From Nitrospirota bacterium (GTDB lineage Bacteria; Nitrospirota; Thermodesulfovibrionia; UBA6902), in the NCBI GenBank assembly GCA_016213945.1, contig JACQZF010000040.1, forward strand, positions 1-64,000: DNA of 64,000 nucleotides, read 5' to 3'. Position numbers and translations under genes: made by a program. This document shows, piece by piece, positions 45,118-54,123 of the stretch (position 1 is its first letter; each line of letters begins with the position of its first letter). Below the pieces are notes generated by a model. The model made no database searches, had not been told where the DNA came from, and was given only the letters and a program-made list of their open reading frames with translations.

Positions 45118-45140
45118 ATAAATGTTAAAATACCGCAACA

Positions 45141-46505
45141 ATGCACCTCAAGCCATCGAAAATATTTTTCTCCGGAATCGCAGGCAGCGGAGTGTCTGCC
45201 ATAGCCTGTTTCATGGCTGACAAGGGGCATATCATTACAGGCTCTGACAGGGCCTTTGATATGGACCCTCTGCATCCTCTGAAAAAAACTTTCCAATCAA
45301 GAGGGATCACCATTGTGCCACAGGACGGAAACGGGATAGATGCTACATTCGATTTTGCGGTCTTCAGCACAGCAGTGGAACCTGACAAGCCTGAAGTCAT
45401 AAAGGCCATGTCGCTCGGCGTTCCGGTAAAGACCCGCCCTGAATATCTTGCGGAGATTACCGCCGCATTCAGTACAATCGCCGTTTCAGGCACAAGCGGG
45501 AAATCAACCACGTCGGGGATGCTTACGTTTCTGATGCAGAGAATTGGTCTTCAACCTAACTTCATCGGCGGCGGGAGGGTGAAGCAGTTTAAATCTTTCT
45601 CTAATCCCGGCAATTCGCTCACGGGGAATTCAAACTATCTCGTCATCGAGGCGTGTGAATCAGACGGCACTATCGTAAATTACAGGCCTCAGCACTCCAT
45701 TATCTTAAACCTCGCCCTCGACCATCACGCAGTCAATGAGACCGCAAAGATGTTTGAGGTTCTCGTGAAAAATACAAAGGACAAGATTATCCTCAGCGCT
45801 GATGACACGAACCTCGCTGGGACAGCTGATAATACTATGATCACCTTTTCCATCCATAGCCCATCTGATTTCAGGGCAGAAGGAATATGCTACAAACCGT
45901 TCAGCACGGAATTCTCTGTGCATGGGACAGGATTTCATCTTTCGCTCCCCGGAGAATATAATCTCTACAACGCGCTGTCTTGTATTGCCTTACTTTGTGG
46001 AATAGGCGTATCGCTAAATGCAATAGCGGAGATACTGCATGAGTTTCAGGGGATTGAGAGAAGATTTGACGTTCATCTGAACGACGGTGAAAGGATTGTC
46101 ATTGACGATTACGCCCACAATCCGCATAAGATCTCGTCCATGATGAAGACCGTAAGGCAACTGAAAGAGAATATCTGCTACATATTCCAGCCGCACGGGT
46201 TTGGCCCCACGAGGCTCATGAAGAATGAATACATAGAAGCCTTCATACAAAACCTGCGCGACCAGGACCATCTCATACTCCTGCCGATTTACTACGCCGG
46301 AGGCACAGCAGGCAAAGACATATCAAGCCGCGACCTCGCGGAGGGGATAAGCGCTGTTGGAAAGTCTGTAGAAGTTGTCGAACATAGGGAGGATATTTTA
46401 AAGAGGTCTCATGAATACAAGGCTTATATCATCTTCGGCGCGCGAGATGAAACCCTTTCGGATTTTGCAAAGCAATTAACAGACGTTCTTTCCGCATCAA
46501 AATAA
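45141..46505 (+). CDS. Mur ligase family protein, MurC/Mpl-like
   Basis: The 454-residue protein has the three-domain Mur layout: FFSGIAGSGVSAIACFMADKG (Rossmann-like, MurC type), the central ATPase with P-loop GTSGKSTT, and a C-terminal domain with DDYAHNPHKISSMM. MurC and Mpl normally read GTHGKTTT, so the P-loop is a variant. It may be a MurC/Mpl paralogue that joins an amino acid or peptide to UDP-MurNAc, or have a different substrate. No other mur genes are nearby, but an L,D-transpeptidase is convergent next to it. Confidence 0.85.
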   Translation: MHLKPSKIFFSGIAGSGVSAIACFMADKGHIITGSDRAFDMDPLHPLKKTFQSRGITIVPQDGNGIDATFDFAVFSTAVEPDKPEVIKAMSLGVPVKTRPEYLAEITAAFSTIAVSGTSGKSTTSGMLTFLMQRIGLQPNFIGGGRVKQFKSFSNPGNSLTGNSNYLVIEACESDGTIVNYRPQHSIILNLALDHHAVNETAKMFEVLVKNTKDKIILSADDTNLAGTADNTMITFSIHSPSDFRAEGICYKPFSTEFSVHGTGFHLSLPGEYNLYNALSCIALLCGIGVSLNAIAEILHEFQGIERRFDVHLNDGERIVIDDYAHNPHKISSMMKTVRQLKENICYIFQPHGFGPTRLMKNEYIEAFIQNLRDQDHLILLPIYYAGGTAGKDISSRDLAEGISAVGKSVEVVEHREDILKRSHEYKAYIIFGARDETLSDFAKQLTDVLSASK

Positions 46506-46642
46506 ACTAACCCGCATTATTCATAAACTGGAGCAAGCTTGGTAAGAAGACATATTGCGCTATACTAACAAAGTAACGGGTAGCGAATAACAAGTTAGAA
46601 TCTTCAACCTTCCGTCACTCGTAACTAATTACATATCACTGT

Positions 46643-47812
46643 TTAGTCTTTGAACCTGTCACGTTGGTATACGTCATCCCGGAATTGCAGGACATTGTCT
46701 TCATTCACCCATGCTGTCAAATACAGTATATTTATATTTATCGGTTCCGGTATCTTAACTTTCACTTCCTTGCCCCTGTCGATTGTTGCGAGAATACGTT
46801 CTCGTGTCCATAAGGGGTCGTCCCGCAGCAGGTACTCCGCAAGTTCGAAAGGTTTTTCAATGCGGATACAGCCGTGGCTGAACGCACGGCTGCTTTTTTC
46901 AAATAACACCTTAGCGGGAGTATCGTGGAGGTAAACATTGAACCTGTTTGGAAATACAAACTTGATTTTTCCAAGAGGGTTCTTCTCCCCAGGGACCTGC
47001 ACGAACTGATATTGGAAATTTTCAGCCGTGATGCCCGTCCAATTGATGGTGGGAATATCCATCTCTTTATTGTCTCTGGAAACTTTAATGCCTTCCTTAT
47101 TCAGATAATCAGGATCTTTTTTAATCTTCGGCAATATCTCCCTGACTGCGATGCTCCGAGGAACATACCATGAAGGATTAAATACAATGTGCGTCATCTG
47201 TTCACTGAATACAGGAGTGTGCCAGTATGGCTTGCCGGCAATGACCTTCATGCTCATCAGCGTATCGCTGTTCTCAACAGCCTCAAGTTCAAAGGCCGCG
47301 ATATTGACGGCTATATAACGTTGCCCCATATCCTTTGACATCGACATCAGTCTTTTCATGTTGATCTCGATCTGGGAGATCCTTTCCCCGGCAGGAACAT
47401 TGAGATGTTTAACGGTATCAGGGCCGACAACCCCGTCTGTTTTTAATCCGTGCCGCTTTTGAAATCGGACAACCGCATAATAAAGTCCCTCATCAAAGAG
47501 ATACTCTTCTTTGGTCTCCGGACTGACGAAATCCCCGGTGACGGCAAGCCGTTTCCTAAGCTCGACAACCCTCTCGCTCCTGTCGCCCTTTTTCAAAGAT
47601 GTTCCCATTGGAACAGACGGCCAGCCTCCGTGCGCGGCTATTTCCCTGTACTGGATGAGGGCCTTCTGCAATTTTATATATTCATTGTTGGGAGAGTCGG
47701 CGTTTATTTTTTCAGTAGTCTGTTGAGCACCGGCGATACTTATAAATATAGAAAGGGGAAAGATAAGGAACAGGATGATCGCATTAAAAGAAGACTTGCT
47801 TTTTATTTTCAT
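46643..47812 (-). CDS. L,D-transpeptidase with peptidoglycan-binding domain (YcbB-like)
   Basis: From ATG at 47812 the 389-residue protein has a signal peptide (FNAIILFLIFPLSIFISIAGA), a peptidoglycan-binding domain (YYAVVRFQKRHGLKTDGVVG) and a YkuD catalytic domain whose active cysteine is in SHGCIRIEKP. FNPSWYVPRSIAVREILPKI is typical of the large YcbB group. These enzymes make 3-3 cross-links in the cell wall or attach proteins to it. Upstream TTG at 47821 is a less likely start. Confidence 0.92.
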   Translation of the reverse strand: MKIKSKSSFNAIILFLIFPLSIFISIAGAQQTTEKINADSPNNEYIKLQKALIQYREIAAHGGWPSVPMGTSLKKGDRSERVVELRKRLAVTGDFVSPETKEEYLFDEGLYYAVVRFQKRHGLKTDGVVGPDTVKHLNVPAGERISQIEINMKRLMSMSKDMGQRYIAVNIAAFELEAVENSDTLMSMKVIAGKPYWHTPVFSEQMTHIVFNPSWYVPRSIAVREILPKIKKDPDYLNKEGIKVSRDNKEMDIPTINWTGITAENFQYQFVQVPGEKNPLGKIKFVFPNRFNVYLHDTPAKVLFEKSSRAFSHGCIRIEKPFELAEYLLRDDPLWTRERILATIDRGKEVKVKIPEPININILYLTAWVNEDNVLQFRDDVYQRDRFKD

Positions 47813-47856
47813 AATAAACAACCTTCTTTCGTATTTAAGTTAAAAGAAACTATTAG

Positions 47857-47940
47857 AACCACTGAGTCACTGAGACACAGATAAAAACATATAATGAAAA
47901 CTATTTTTATCTTCCTCCGTGTCTCCGTGTCTCTGTGGTT
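47857..47940. repeat. Dispersed repeat family B, copy 3
   Basis: GAACCACTGAGTCACTGAGACACAG on the left (first 20 bases GAACCACTGAGTCACTGAGA) is the imperfect inverse of CCGTGTCTCCGTGTCTC-TGTGGTT on the right. Confidence 0.6.
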
Positions 47941-48739
47941 ATTTTTTAAAAATTGTTTTGAAAAACTCCTGCATGTCAGCCCACGACTTTTTATCGGCCT
48001 CGGCATTGTATGCGACCTTCATCTTAAACTTCTGTTCAATTGATGTGGATTCGGGATTGGAGAAACCGTGTTCGGCGACCGGATACGTAATGAGTTTGTA
48101 ATCGACGTTTGCCTTTTTCATCTCCTGCTCGAATTCGGTGACATAAAGTACAGGCACATACCAGTCCTTCTCGCCCTGGCACACTAAGATCTTTGCCTTC
48201 ACAACTCCAGGCTGGGCCGGATTGTTTGTTGACAGGCCTCCATAAAAAGTCACCACACCTTTGAGATCAACACCCGCGCGTGCCATCTCAAGCGCAATGT
48301 TCCCGCCGAAGCTGTAGCCGATGACCGCGATTTTATCAGGGTCCACGGTCTCCTGCTGTTTTAACAGATTCATTGCCGCCAGGAAACGCGCCTTCCTGAC
48401 CTCAGGTTTTTCAGTGACGGACTTTGCGTATTTAGCTGCTTCTTCCTGTGTGGCTGCCTGTTTGCCGTCTCCGTACATGTCAACGGCAAGGGCTGTATAG
48501 CCAATCTCCGCGAGCTTCTTCGCCCTGTCACGGACGAAATCGCCGGGCCCCCACCATTCATGAACAACGAGTATGCCGGGCCTCTTCCCTTTGATTTTGT
48601 TATCAACGGCAAGAAATCCCTTCAATGTCACGTTGTCCGATTTATATTCAACCGGCCCGCTGCGCATCTCGCTTTTCTGCGCGCATGCCAGGACCATCCC
48701 GCACAATAGTATTAAAATGTATTTGGTCAGATGTTTCAT
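47939..48739 (-). CDS. Dienelactone hydrolase-family lipoprotein with serine nucleophile
   Basis: The 266-residue protein has a lipoprotein signal ending LACA and an alpha/beta hydrolase fold. The nucleophile elbow reads GYSFGG, with Ser where classical dienelactone hydrolases have Cys. The acid lies probably in QGEKDWYVP and the histidine in VAEHGFSNP, so a catalytic triad is complete. It is likely a periplasmic or outer-membrane-facing esterase; the substrate is unknown. A family B repeat overlaps its 3' end. Confidence 0.88.
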   Translation of the reverse strand: MKHLTKYILILLCGMVLACAQKSEMRSGPVEYKSDNVTLKGFLAVDNKIKGKRPGILVVHEWWGPGDFVRDRAKKLAEIGYTALAVDMYGDGKQAATQEEAAKYAKSVTEKPEVRKARFLAAMNLLKQQETVDPDKIAVIGYSFGGNIALEMARAGVDLKGVVTFYGGLSTNNPAQPGVVKAKILVCQGEKDWYVPVLYVTEFEQEMKKANVDYKLITYPVAEHGFSNPESTSIEQKFKMKVAYNAEADKKSWADMQEFFKTIFKK

Positions 48740-48892
48740 CTCTTCCTCCAGTATGGATTTTTTATGAGATTAAATTATACATTGATTGAGCAGGTTTTGA
48801 AATAATTCCGTCAAACTCCGTATAATAGAGAACTTATTAATTAGTCTTCCTGTAAATCTCAGGAAGTCCGATAAAAGAATATTGCTTTTTAT

Positions 48893-48982
48893 TGTCATTC
48901 CCGCTTGTCGGGAATCCTTATTTTAAGTTTTGACTGATTCTCAGAGACGAGAAAGAAAGATTCCGGACAAGCCGGAATGACA
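48893..48982. repeat. Dispersed repeat family A, copy 4, running into the dapL leader
   Basis: TGTCATTCCCGCTTGTCGG...GATTCCGGACAAGCC-GGAATGACA. The right end contains an in-frame ATG (48977) that could be mistaken for the dapL start. Confidence 0.72.
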
Positions 48983-49000
48983 GAAGCCAGGAGGAATAAA

Positions 49001-50176
49001 TTGCATAAAAAAATTTCCATTGACCTTGCCAAGAGGGTAAAGGGCCTGCCGCCTTACCTCTTTGCGGCGATAGACAAGATGAAGCAGGAGGCCCTGAAAA
49101 AGGGCATTGACGTGATAGATCTAAGCATCGGCGACCCTGACATCCCGACCCCGAAACACATTGTGCAAAGGATGAAGAAGGCCGTTGAAAATCCAGCGCA
49201 CCACCGTTATCCGTCCTATGAAGGAATGCTTTCTTTCAGGCAGGCGGTGGCGGACTGGTACAAGAGAAGATTCAACGTGAAGCTTGATCCGAAGACCGAG
49301 GTCCTTTCGCTCATCGGCTCAAAAGAGGGCATCGGGCACATACCTCTCGCGTTTATAAATCCAGGTGATGTTGTGCTTGTGCCGTCTCCAGGATATCCTG
49401 TCTATCCCGTTGCCACACTCTTTGCAGACGGAAAGAGCCACATCATGCCGCTGATTGAGAAGAACAAATATCTTCCTGACCTGAAGGCGATTCCTAACGA
49501 TGTCCTGAAAAAGGCAAAGCTCATGTTTATCAATTATCCCAATAATCCTACGTCTGCTGTTGCGGACAGGAATTTTTATAAAAGCGTTATCGAGTTTGCA
49601 GCCAAGAACAATATTCTTGTATGCCATGATGCCGCGTACTCTGAGGTTTATTATGACGGTAAAAAACCCATGAGCTTTCTTCAAATCCCAGGGGCCAAAG
49701 ACGTGGGCATAGAGTTTCACTCGCTTTCAAAGACATACAACATGACGGGATGGAGGATCGGCTTTGCAGCAGGAAACGCAAACGCGTTAGCGGGGCTTGG
49801 AAAGATAAAGACGAACCTCGACTCCGGTATCTTTCAGGCAGTGCAGGAGGCCGGCATTGAGGCGCTGAATACCGGCGAGCCGGTCCTTGAAAAAATAAGG
49901 GACACTTACCAGGAAAGAAGAGACATCCTGTACAACGGCCTAAAAAATTTAGGCCTGAAAGTCCAGAAGCCGCGCGCGACTTTTTACCTCTGGGCAAAGG
50001 TGCCGAAGGGTTTCAATTCATCCGGCTTTGTCGCGCATCTCCTTGAAAACGCCGGCGTGCTTGGCACTCCCGGAAACGGTTTTGGCGCGCCGGGAGAAGG
50101 CTACATCCGCTTCGCCCTGACAGTTCCGGCAAAGAGAATGAAGGAAGCGGTGCAGAGGATAGGGAAGGCAATTTAA
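49001..50176 (+). CDS. dapL: LL-diaminopimelate aminotransferase
   Basis: This class I/II PLP enzyme converts tetrahydrodipicolinate directly to LL-diaminopimelate for lysine and peptidoglycan. The PLP lysine lies in [44 protein letters not shown] and NYPNNPTSA are family segments. TTG at 49001 is chosen because AGGAGG lies 6 bases upstream; the ATG at 48977 falls inside a repeat and has no ribosome site. With this start the protein has 391 residues. Close aminotransferases share the fold, so DapL rather than aspartate aminotransferase is likely but not certain. Confidence 0.88.
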   Translation: MHKKISIDLAKRVKGLPPYLFAAIDKMKQEALKKGIDVIDLSIGDPDIPTPKHIVQRMKKAVENPAHHRYPSYEGMLSFRQAVADWYKRRFNVKLDPKTEVLSLIGSKEGIGHIPLAFINPGDVVLVPSPGYPVYPVATLFADGKSHIMPLIEKNKYLPDLKAIPNDVLKKAKLMFINYPNNPTSAVADRNFYKSVIEFAAKNNILVCHDAAYSEVYYDGKKPMSFLQIPGAKDVGIEFHSLSKTYNMTGWRIGFAAGNANALAGLGKIKTNLDSGIFQAVQEAGIEALNTGEPVLEKIRDTYQERRDILYNGLKNLGLKVQKPRATFYLWAKVPKGFNSSGFVAHLLENAGVLGTPGNGFGAPGEGYIRFALTVPAKRMKEAVQRIGKAI

Positions 50177-50178
50177 GT

Positions 50179-50910
50179 TCAGTCATTATCCTCTTCATCT
50201 TCATCCTTCTCCCTCGCCGTGCGCCTGGCATCGTCTTCATTGCCGCTTGGATGACAGGCCGCGCAATTTTGATAACTGTACAGGCCTTCTTTCTGATGCT
50301 TCCGCTGGATCTTTGACGGCGAATGTTCATGGCAGCCGTAGCATGTATATTCTTTGTAGTTCCCGCCCTGGTGACATGTCTTACAGTCTGAGTTATGGTT
50401 TCTGTCAAAGCGGAAGTAATCGTGAGCGACCTTTGCAGCGCGCCAGTTGCCCGTTGTATCATGGCACTGCCCGCAGTTTTGACCATGCCGCTGGTGCGGC
50501 GTGTCTGAAGGTTTATGGTGGCAGCTCAAACAATTGCCAATGTTCCTGACCGGCAGTAATGTATGAGAAAATTTCGGGGCGGCATCTGTCTTTTTCCCCG
50601 TATGTTCACTGTGGCAGGACGAACATGACCCGTTTGAAAAAAGCTGATGAAAGTGCGCCTTCCCCGGTTTAGAGTTCACATTGACCGCGGCCCCTGATAC
50701 CAGAAATTTACCTATGGTGGAAAGCTTGTGGCACGATACACACTTTTCTCCCATGCTGCCTGTTATAAGGACATGACATTTCAGGCAATCATTGTCCAAA
50801 TGCCGGTGGCCTTTTAAAAGGTTACCGGGGCTGAGCATCTGCCTGGGGAATATTGACAGCAGAAGGACAGTCAGTATCAGTGTTATTACAATGAAAGTTG
50901 TTTTTATCAT
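50179..50910 (-). CDS. Octahaem c-type cytochrome, membrane-anchored
   Basis: Eight CxxCH haem sites are seen in 243 residues: CLKCH, CVSCH, CSSCH, CLSCH, CGQCH, CKTCH, CYGCH and CAACH. Several more histidines (for example HFHQLF, HTLLP, HKPSD) can be distal ligands, as in bis-His multihaem proteins. An N-terminal signal anchor (FIVITLILTVLLLSIF) holds it in the inner membrane with the haems in the periplasm. The last ~20 residues are very acidic. The membrane protein gene directly upstream is a likely quinol-linked partner. Confidence 0.93.
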   Translation of the reverse strand: MIKTTFIVITLILTVLLLSIFPRQMLSPGNLLKGHRHLDNDCLKCHVLITGSMGEKCVSCHKLSTIGKFLVSGAAVNVNSKPGKAHFHQLFSNGSCSSCHSEHTGKKTDAAPKFSHTLLPVRNIGNCLSCHHKPSDTPHQRHGQNCGQCHDTTGNWRAAKVAHDYFRFDRNHNSDCKTCHQGGNYKEYTCYGCHEHSPSKIQRKHQKEGLYSYQNCAACHPSGNEDDARRTAREKDEDEEDND

Positions 50911-50913
50911 AAA

Positions 50914-51486
50914 TCACCTCCATAAAAAAATAATTGTTACAATGTGTATGCATGTAAAGATCGCAAAGACGATCGTTATCGGCCTGTGCACGGTCCTCCA
51001 TTTAGTCATGCCCTTTACGGTCAAGGACTCCGGGAACAATTCCTTTTCAACTTCTTCCGCTTTCATACCGTTCTTTAACAGCAGGTCTTTCTTAGCGGCC
51101 AGTGTCTCTCTCGATTCCTTTAAAAGGTATTTGCCGGCCAGGCCGCTTATAACCGCGACAAGCATTGCGGTCAGGGCCGCCCATGCCAGAAGGGCGTTAA
51201 AATGAATTCCACCGTGCACGAGGACCATGAGGGCCCCTGTCCACGCCAGGTACTCATGAAGCCTCAGGAAGAGGGCGGGTGGACCGTGCGTGATAATTTT
51301 TTTCTTCCTCGCTGAATAGGCGAAAGAGATTGCAATAAGAAAAGTGCCGGGGATGCCAAGGTACCTCCCGATCCAGAGCAGGCCGGATCCATGCAGCATG
51401 AAGTCTGTTATCAGGGTCATGAGTATGAGCAGGATGAACTTGAGCAGGAAGGGCTGAACGTTTTTGAAAAATAATGAGTGTTTCAT
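50914..51486 (-). CDS. Membrane protein, probable b-type cytochrome partner of the octahaem cytochrome
   Basis: The ~190-residue protein has five likely membrane helices. Histidines lie within or at the ends of helices (LRLHEYLAWTG, LVHGGIHF, WRTVHRP and CIHIVTI), as in ferric-reductase-like or b561-like haem proteins. It stops 3 bp before the cytochrome start, so the two are an operon and could pass electrons from quinol to periplasmic haems. ATG at 51486 has AAGGAGG 12 bases upstream; TTG at 51495 has it too close, so the start is uncertain. The haem b assignment is inferred. Confidence 0.7.
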   Translation of the reverse strand: MKHSLFFKNVQPFLLKFILLILMTLITDFMLHGSGLLWIGRYLGIPGTFLIAISFAYSARKKKIITHGPPALFLRLHEYLAWTGALMVLVHGGIHFNALLAWAALTAMLVAVISGLAGKYLLKESRETLAAKKDLLLKNGMKAEEVEKELFPESLTVKGMTKWRTVHRPITIVFAIFTCIHIVTIIFLWR

Positions 51487-51622
51487 GACCGGCAACCGCC
51501 TCCTTCCATAAAATTAAAATTGAACTTTCGTCCAATCTTTGATTTCACTTTATCAGACGGCTGATTAAAGGAAGATTAAAGAAAAACGCGGAGAAAATAG
51601 TTTGTGATAAAATACCGGGGAT

Positions 51623-52084
51623 ATGCCCACAGCGTACATTGGCATCGGATCCAATCTCGGCGACAGGGAAGACAATTGCGGAAGGGCGATAAGGCTCCTC
51701 GAAGCAAACAACATCAAAGTTATAAAAAGCTCTTCCATGATAGAGACAGAGCCGTGGGGCGTCGAAGATCAGCCGATGTTCATCAACATGGCTGTTGAAA
51801 TTGAGACCGTGCTCGGGCCTGAAGAGTTATTGTCCGTTCTGAAAAAGATAGAGGTCGAGACCGGCAGACGCCCAGAAAAACGCTGGGGCCCCCGTGTCAT
51901 TGACCTCGATATCCTGCTCTATGACGATCTGATCATGAAGACATCTGAACTGGAAATACCTCATCCTCATATCAGCGAAAGGGAATTTGTTTTGAGACCA
52001 CTTGCAGAGATCGTGCCGGAGAAATTGCATCCGGTTTTGAAGAAGAGTATTAGAGAGTTGCTGTCGGAATTGAGCGGAAAGTAG
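51623..52084 (+). CDS. folK: 2-amino-4-hydroxy-6-hydroxymethyldihydropteridine pyrophosphokinase
   Basis: HPPK transfers pyrophosphate from ATP to the pterin precursor in folate synthesis. The 153-residue protein has YIGIGSNLGDRE, the central TEPWGVEDQPMFINMAVEI and RWGPRVIDLDILLYDD with the metal-binding Asp pair, and HPHISEREFVLRPLAEI. The length is the family norm. The gene is alone on the plus strand, divergent from the cytochrome operon and convergent with the restriction operon. Confidence 0.97.
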   Translation: MPTAYIGIGSNLGDREDNCGRAIRLLEANNIKVIKSSSMIETEPWGVEDQPMFINMAVEIETVLGPEELLSVLKKIEVETGRRPEKRWGPRVIDLDILLYDDLIMKTSELEIPHPHISEREFVLRPLAEIVPEKLHPVLKKSIRELLSELSGK

Positions 52085-52114
52085 AGAGATTGATGATACA
52101 TCATACACTACTAT

Positions 52115-52774
52115 TCACATTTCTCCATTCTCAAGAAAACTGTAATACCCTTTATGGTTAAAGATTATATGATCGAGCAGGCGGATACCGAGGGTTTCGC
52201 CTGCGGACTTCAGTTGTTTGGTAATATCCGTGTCTTCTTTACTTGGAGTTAACCCACCGGATGGATGATTATGAGCAACGATGATTGCTGACGCCCGGTC
52301 TGTAATTGGCTCTGCAAATACTTCGCGTGGATGCGCCTGTGTTTTATTAACCAGCCCGACAGATACGACACGGCTTGCGATCACTTCATTAGCGCCATTT
52401 ATTGAAATGCTTATAAAATGTTCCTGCTTGCGGTCGGCATAATGCTGGATCAATGGAAGCACGTCAGCAGGGAAAGAGATTCTTAATCCTTCAGGACGAA
52501 TGCGGCGGCGGGCAAATTCAAGGGCCGCAGCAATAAGAGTTGCCTTTGCCAATCCTACGCCTTCAATCTTTTGTAATTCTTCGATATCCAGCTTTGCATT
52601 ATTACCATCCAGGGCTTTAAGTATCCGGTCCGCAACTTTCATAACATCATGGCCCTTTGTTCCGCTGCCCAGAAGTATGGCCATCAGTTCAAGGTCGGAT
52701 AAAGCTTCCGCGCCTTTTTGACGGAGTTTTTCGCGAGGACGGTCCGGTTCGGGAATGTCTCTCAGCTTTTTCAT
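52115..52774 (-). CDS. radC: RadC-family JAMM-domain protein, last gene of the restriction operon
   Basis: The 219-residue protein has an N-terminal helix-hairpin-helix part (LQKIEGVGLAKATLIAAAL) and the C-terminal MPN/JAMM domain with the zinc motif HNHPSGGLTPSKED (HxHPSGxxxPSxxD). Despite the name, a DNA-repair role of RadC is disputed; the domain resembles metal-dependent proteases. Its ATG overlaps the hsdS stop as ATGA (52771-52774), so it is translated with the restriction-modification genes, which suggests a role connected to defence or mobile DNA. Confidence 0.93.
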   Translation of the reverse strand: MKKLRDIPEPDRPREKLRQKGAEALSDLELMAILLGSGTKGHDVMKVADRILKALDGNNAKLDIEELQKIEGVGLAKATLIAAALEFARRRIRPEGLRISFPADVLPLIQHYADRKQEHFISISINGANEVIASRVVSVGLVNKTQAHPREVFAEPITDRASAIIVAHNHPSGGLTPSKEDTDITKQLKSAGETLGIRLLDHIIFNHKGYYSFLENGEM

Positions 52775-54123
52775 TGTTTGTTTCCTTTAGACCGAACATT
52801 CTTCTTTTCGTTCTTCTCCCGTTCCGCCTTAATCTTCTCCAGCAGCACTGACGCGGGCTCATCATTCGGGTCCTGCGGGACAAGTTCACCGCGAAAGGCC
52901 TTGGCAAGGATGGACTGGGTGAGCTTGTCAACGTAGGCATTGGCCTTGATATAGCGGGCCTCGATCTGGTCAGCCAGAGCAAACAACGCCTCCACCCGGC
53001 GGACGATTTCTTTTTGTTCAGGGAGAGGGGGAACTGGAAGCGTCACATCAGAAATCTTAGAGATACTTAGCGTATGTAAACCAGCTGTTGATGTTGCCTT
53101 TTCTATGAGTTGTGCGCGACCCTCCGGTGCCATCATTTGCAGCAAAACATAGATAGGGATTACACCTTTTCCGGATCTGAACTTTATCAGGTGATTTTGG
53201 TGTACACATCTTGCAATTGAGCCATCCCAAAGGGCCACGCGACCAATCTGATCGAGGCTTCCATTTCCTTCTACAAAAAGGATATCCTCTTTGACCAATC
53301 GTGCGCGTTCGAACTCTTGCTCCGTAACTCCAATTTTAAATACCTCACCGAGTTCCAGCCTGTTTTGATAAACGTTTGCCACGCGAAGATAGGGAGTTTG
53401 CAAGCTAAGCTTATTGCGCTTCGAGTTTTTCGTAATCCCCCCAGTTACACTTCCGACCTCAGACAAATCATGAACAACCCATTCTTTGTCATGGCTATTT
53501 TTCTCCCTCCAATCCGCCGTCAATCTTCCCGAACAGGCGGCGGCGAGGACGGATTGGCGAAAACGTTTGAGGATTACCGGTATCTTCGCCAGCCGCTTTT
53601 GGCAGGCGTCCACTTTGTCTAACAGCATCTCCAACTTCGCCACAAGGCGGCGCTGCTCGTTGAGCGGCGCCAAGCGGAAAGGCAATGACTCAATGTCTAT
53701 GGCACTGACATTAACGACACCTAGTCCTTTGGCCTTTTCCATAAGTTGTTGCTCAATAGTCTTGAGATACTCCCACATAAAACGCCAATCAAGAAAATCT
53801 ATTGAGAACGGAACCATTTTGCCTGTGCGCTGATTCTGAAGAGCAGGCTTGTCTATGTCATAAACGCAGAGTTTACCTACAGAGCCAGACATACCGATGA
53901 GCACGTCATTTTTGCGAAGAATGAAATCCGGTTTGAGCTTTAGCCACTTTGCATCGAGATAGACACAATGTTCCAAAGACACCCTATTACCGTCAAGATT
54001 GCTTTGCCTTATTACGGGCACACCAGTTTGCTGAAAGTCCTTGCTTGGGAATGCATACCCATTTTGTACTTTTATTACGTCATCAAGAAGGCAGACAGCC
54101 CACCCCGTCGGCAACTCACTCAT
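52771..54123 (-). CDS. hsdS: Type I restriction-modification specificity subunit
   Basis: From ATG at 54123 the 450-residue protein has two target-recognition domains joined by conserved helices: LPTGWAVCLLDDVIKVQNG opens the first, LAPLNEQRRLVAKLEMLLDK closes it, and VPPLPEQKEIVRRVEALFAL closes the second. HsdS chooses the bipartite DNA target and holds two HsdM subunits. The ATG lies 8 bases inside the upstream nuclease gene, so the longer frame from 54189 is rejected. Target sequence cannot be read from the protein. Confidence 0.95.
   Translation of the reverse strand: MSELPTGWAVCLLDDVIKVQNGYAFPSKDFQQTGVPVIRQSNLDGNRVSLEHCVYLDAKWLKLKPDFILRKNDVLIGMSGSVGKLCVYDIDKPALQNQRTGKMVPFSIDFLDWRFMWEYLKTIEQQLMEKAKGLGVVNVSAIDIESLPFRLAPLNEQRRLVAKLEMLLDKVDACQKRLAKIPVILKRFRQSVLAAACSGRLTADWREKNSHDKEWVVHDLSEVGSVTGGITKNSKRNKLSLQTPYLRVANVYQNRLELGEVFKIGVTEQEFERARLVKEDILFVEGNGSLDQIGRVALWDGSIARCVHQNHLIKFRSGKGVIPIYVLLQMMAPEGRAQLIEKATSTAGLHTLSISKISDVTLPVPPLPEQKEIVRRVEALFALADQIEARYIKANAYVDKLTQSILAKAFRGELVPQDPNDEPASVLLEKIKAEREKNEKKNVRSKGNKQ

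Noticed and set aside
49428-49450. Sigma-54-like TTGCCACACTCTTTGCA
   Set aside because: It lies inside dapL coding sequence and lacks the GG at the -24 position and any operator copy upstream.
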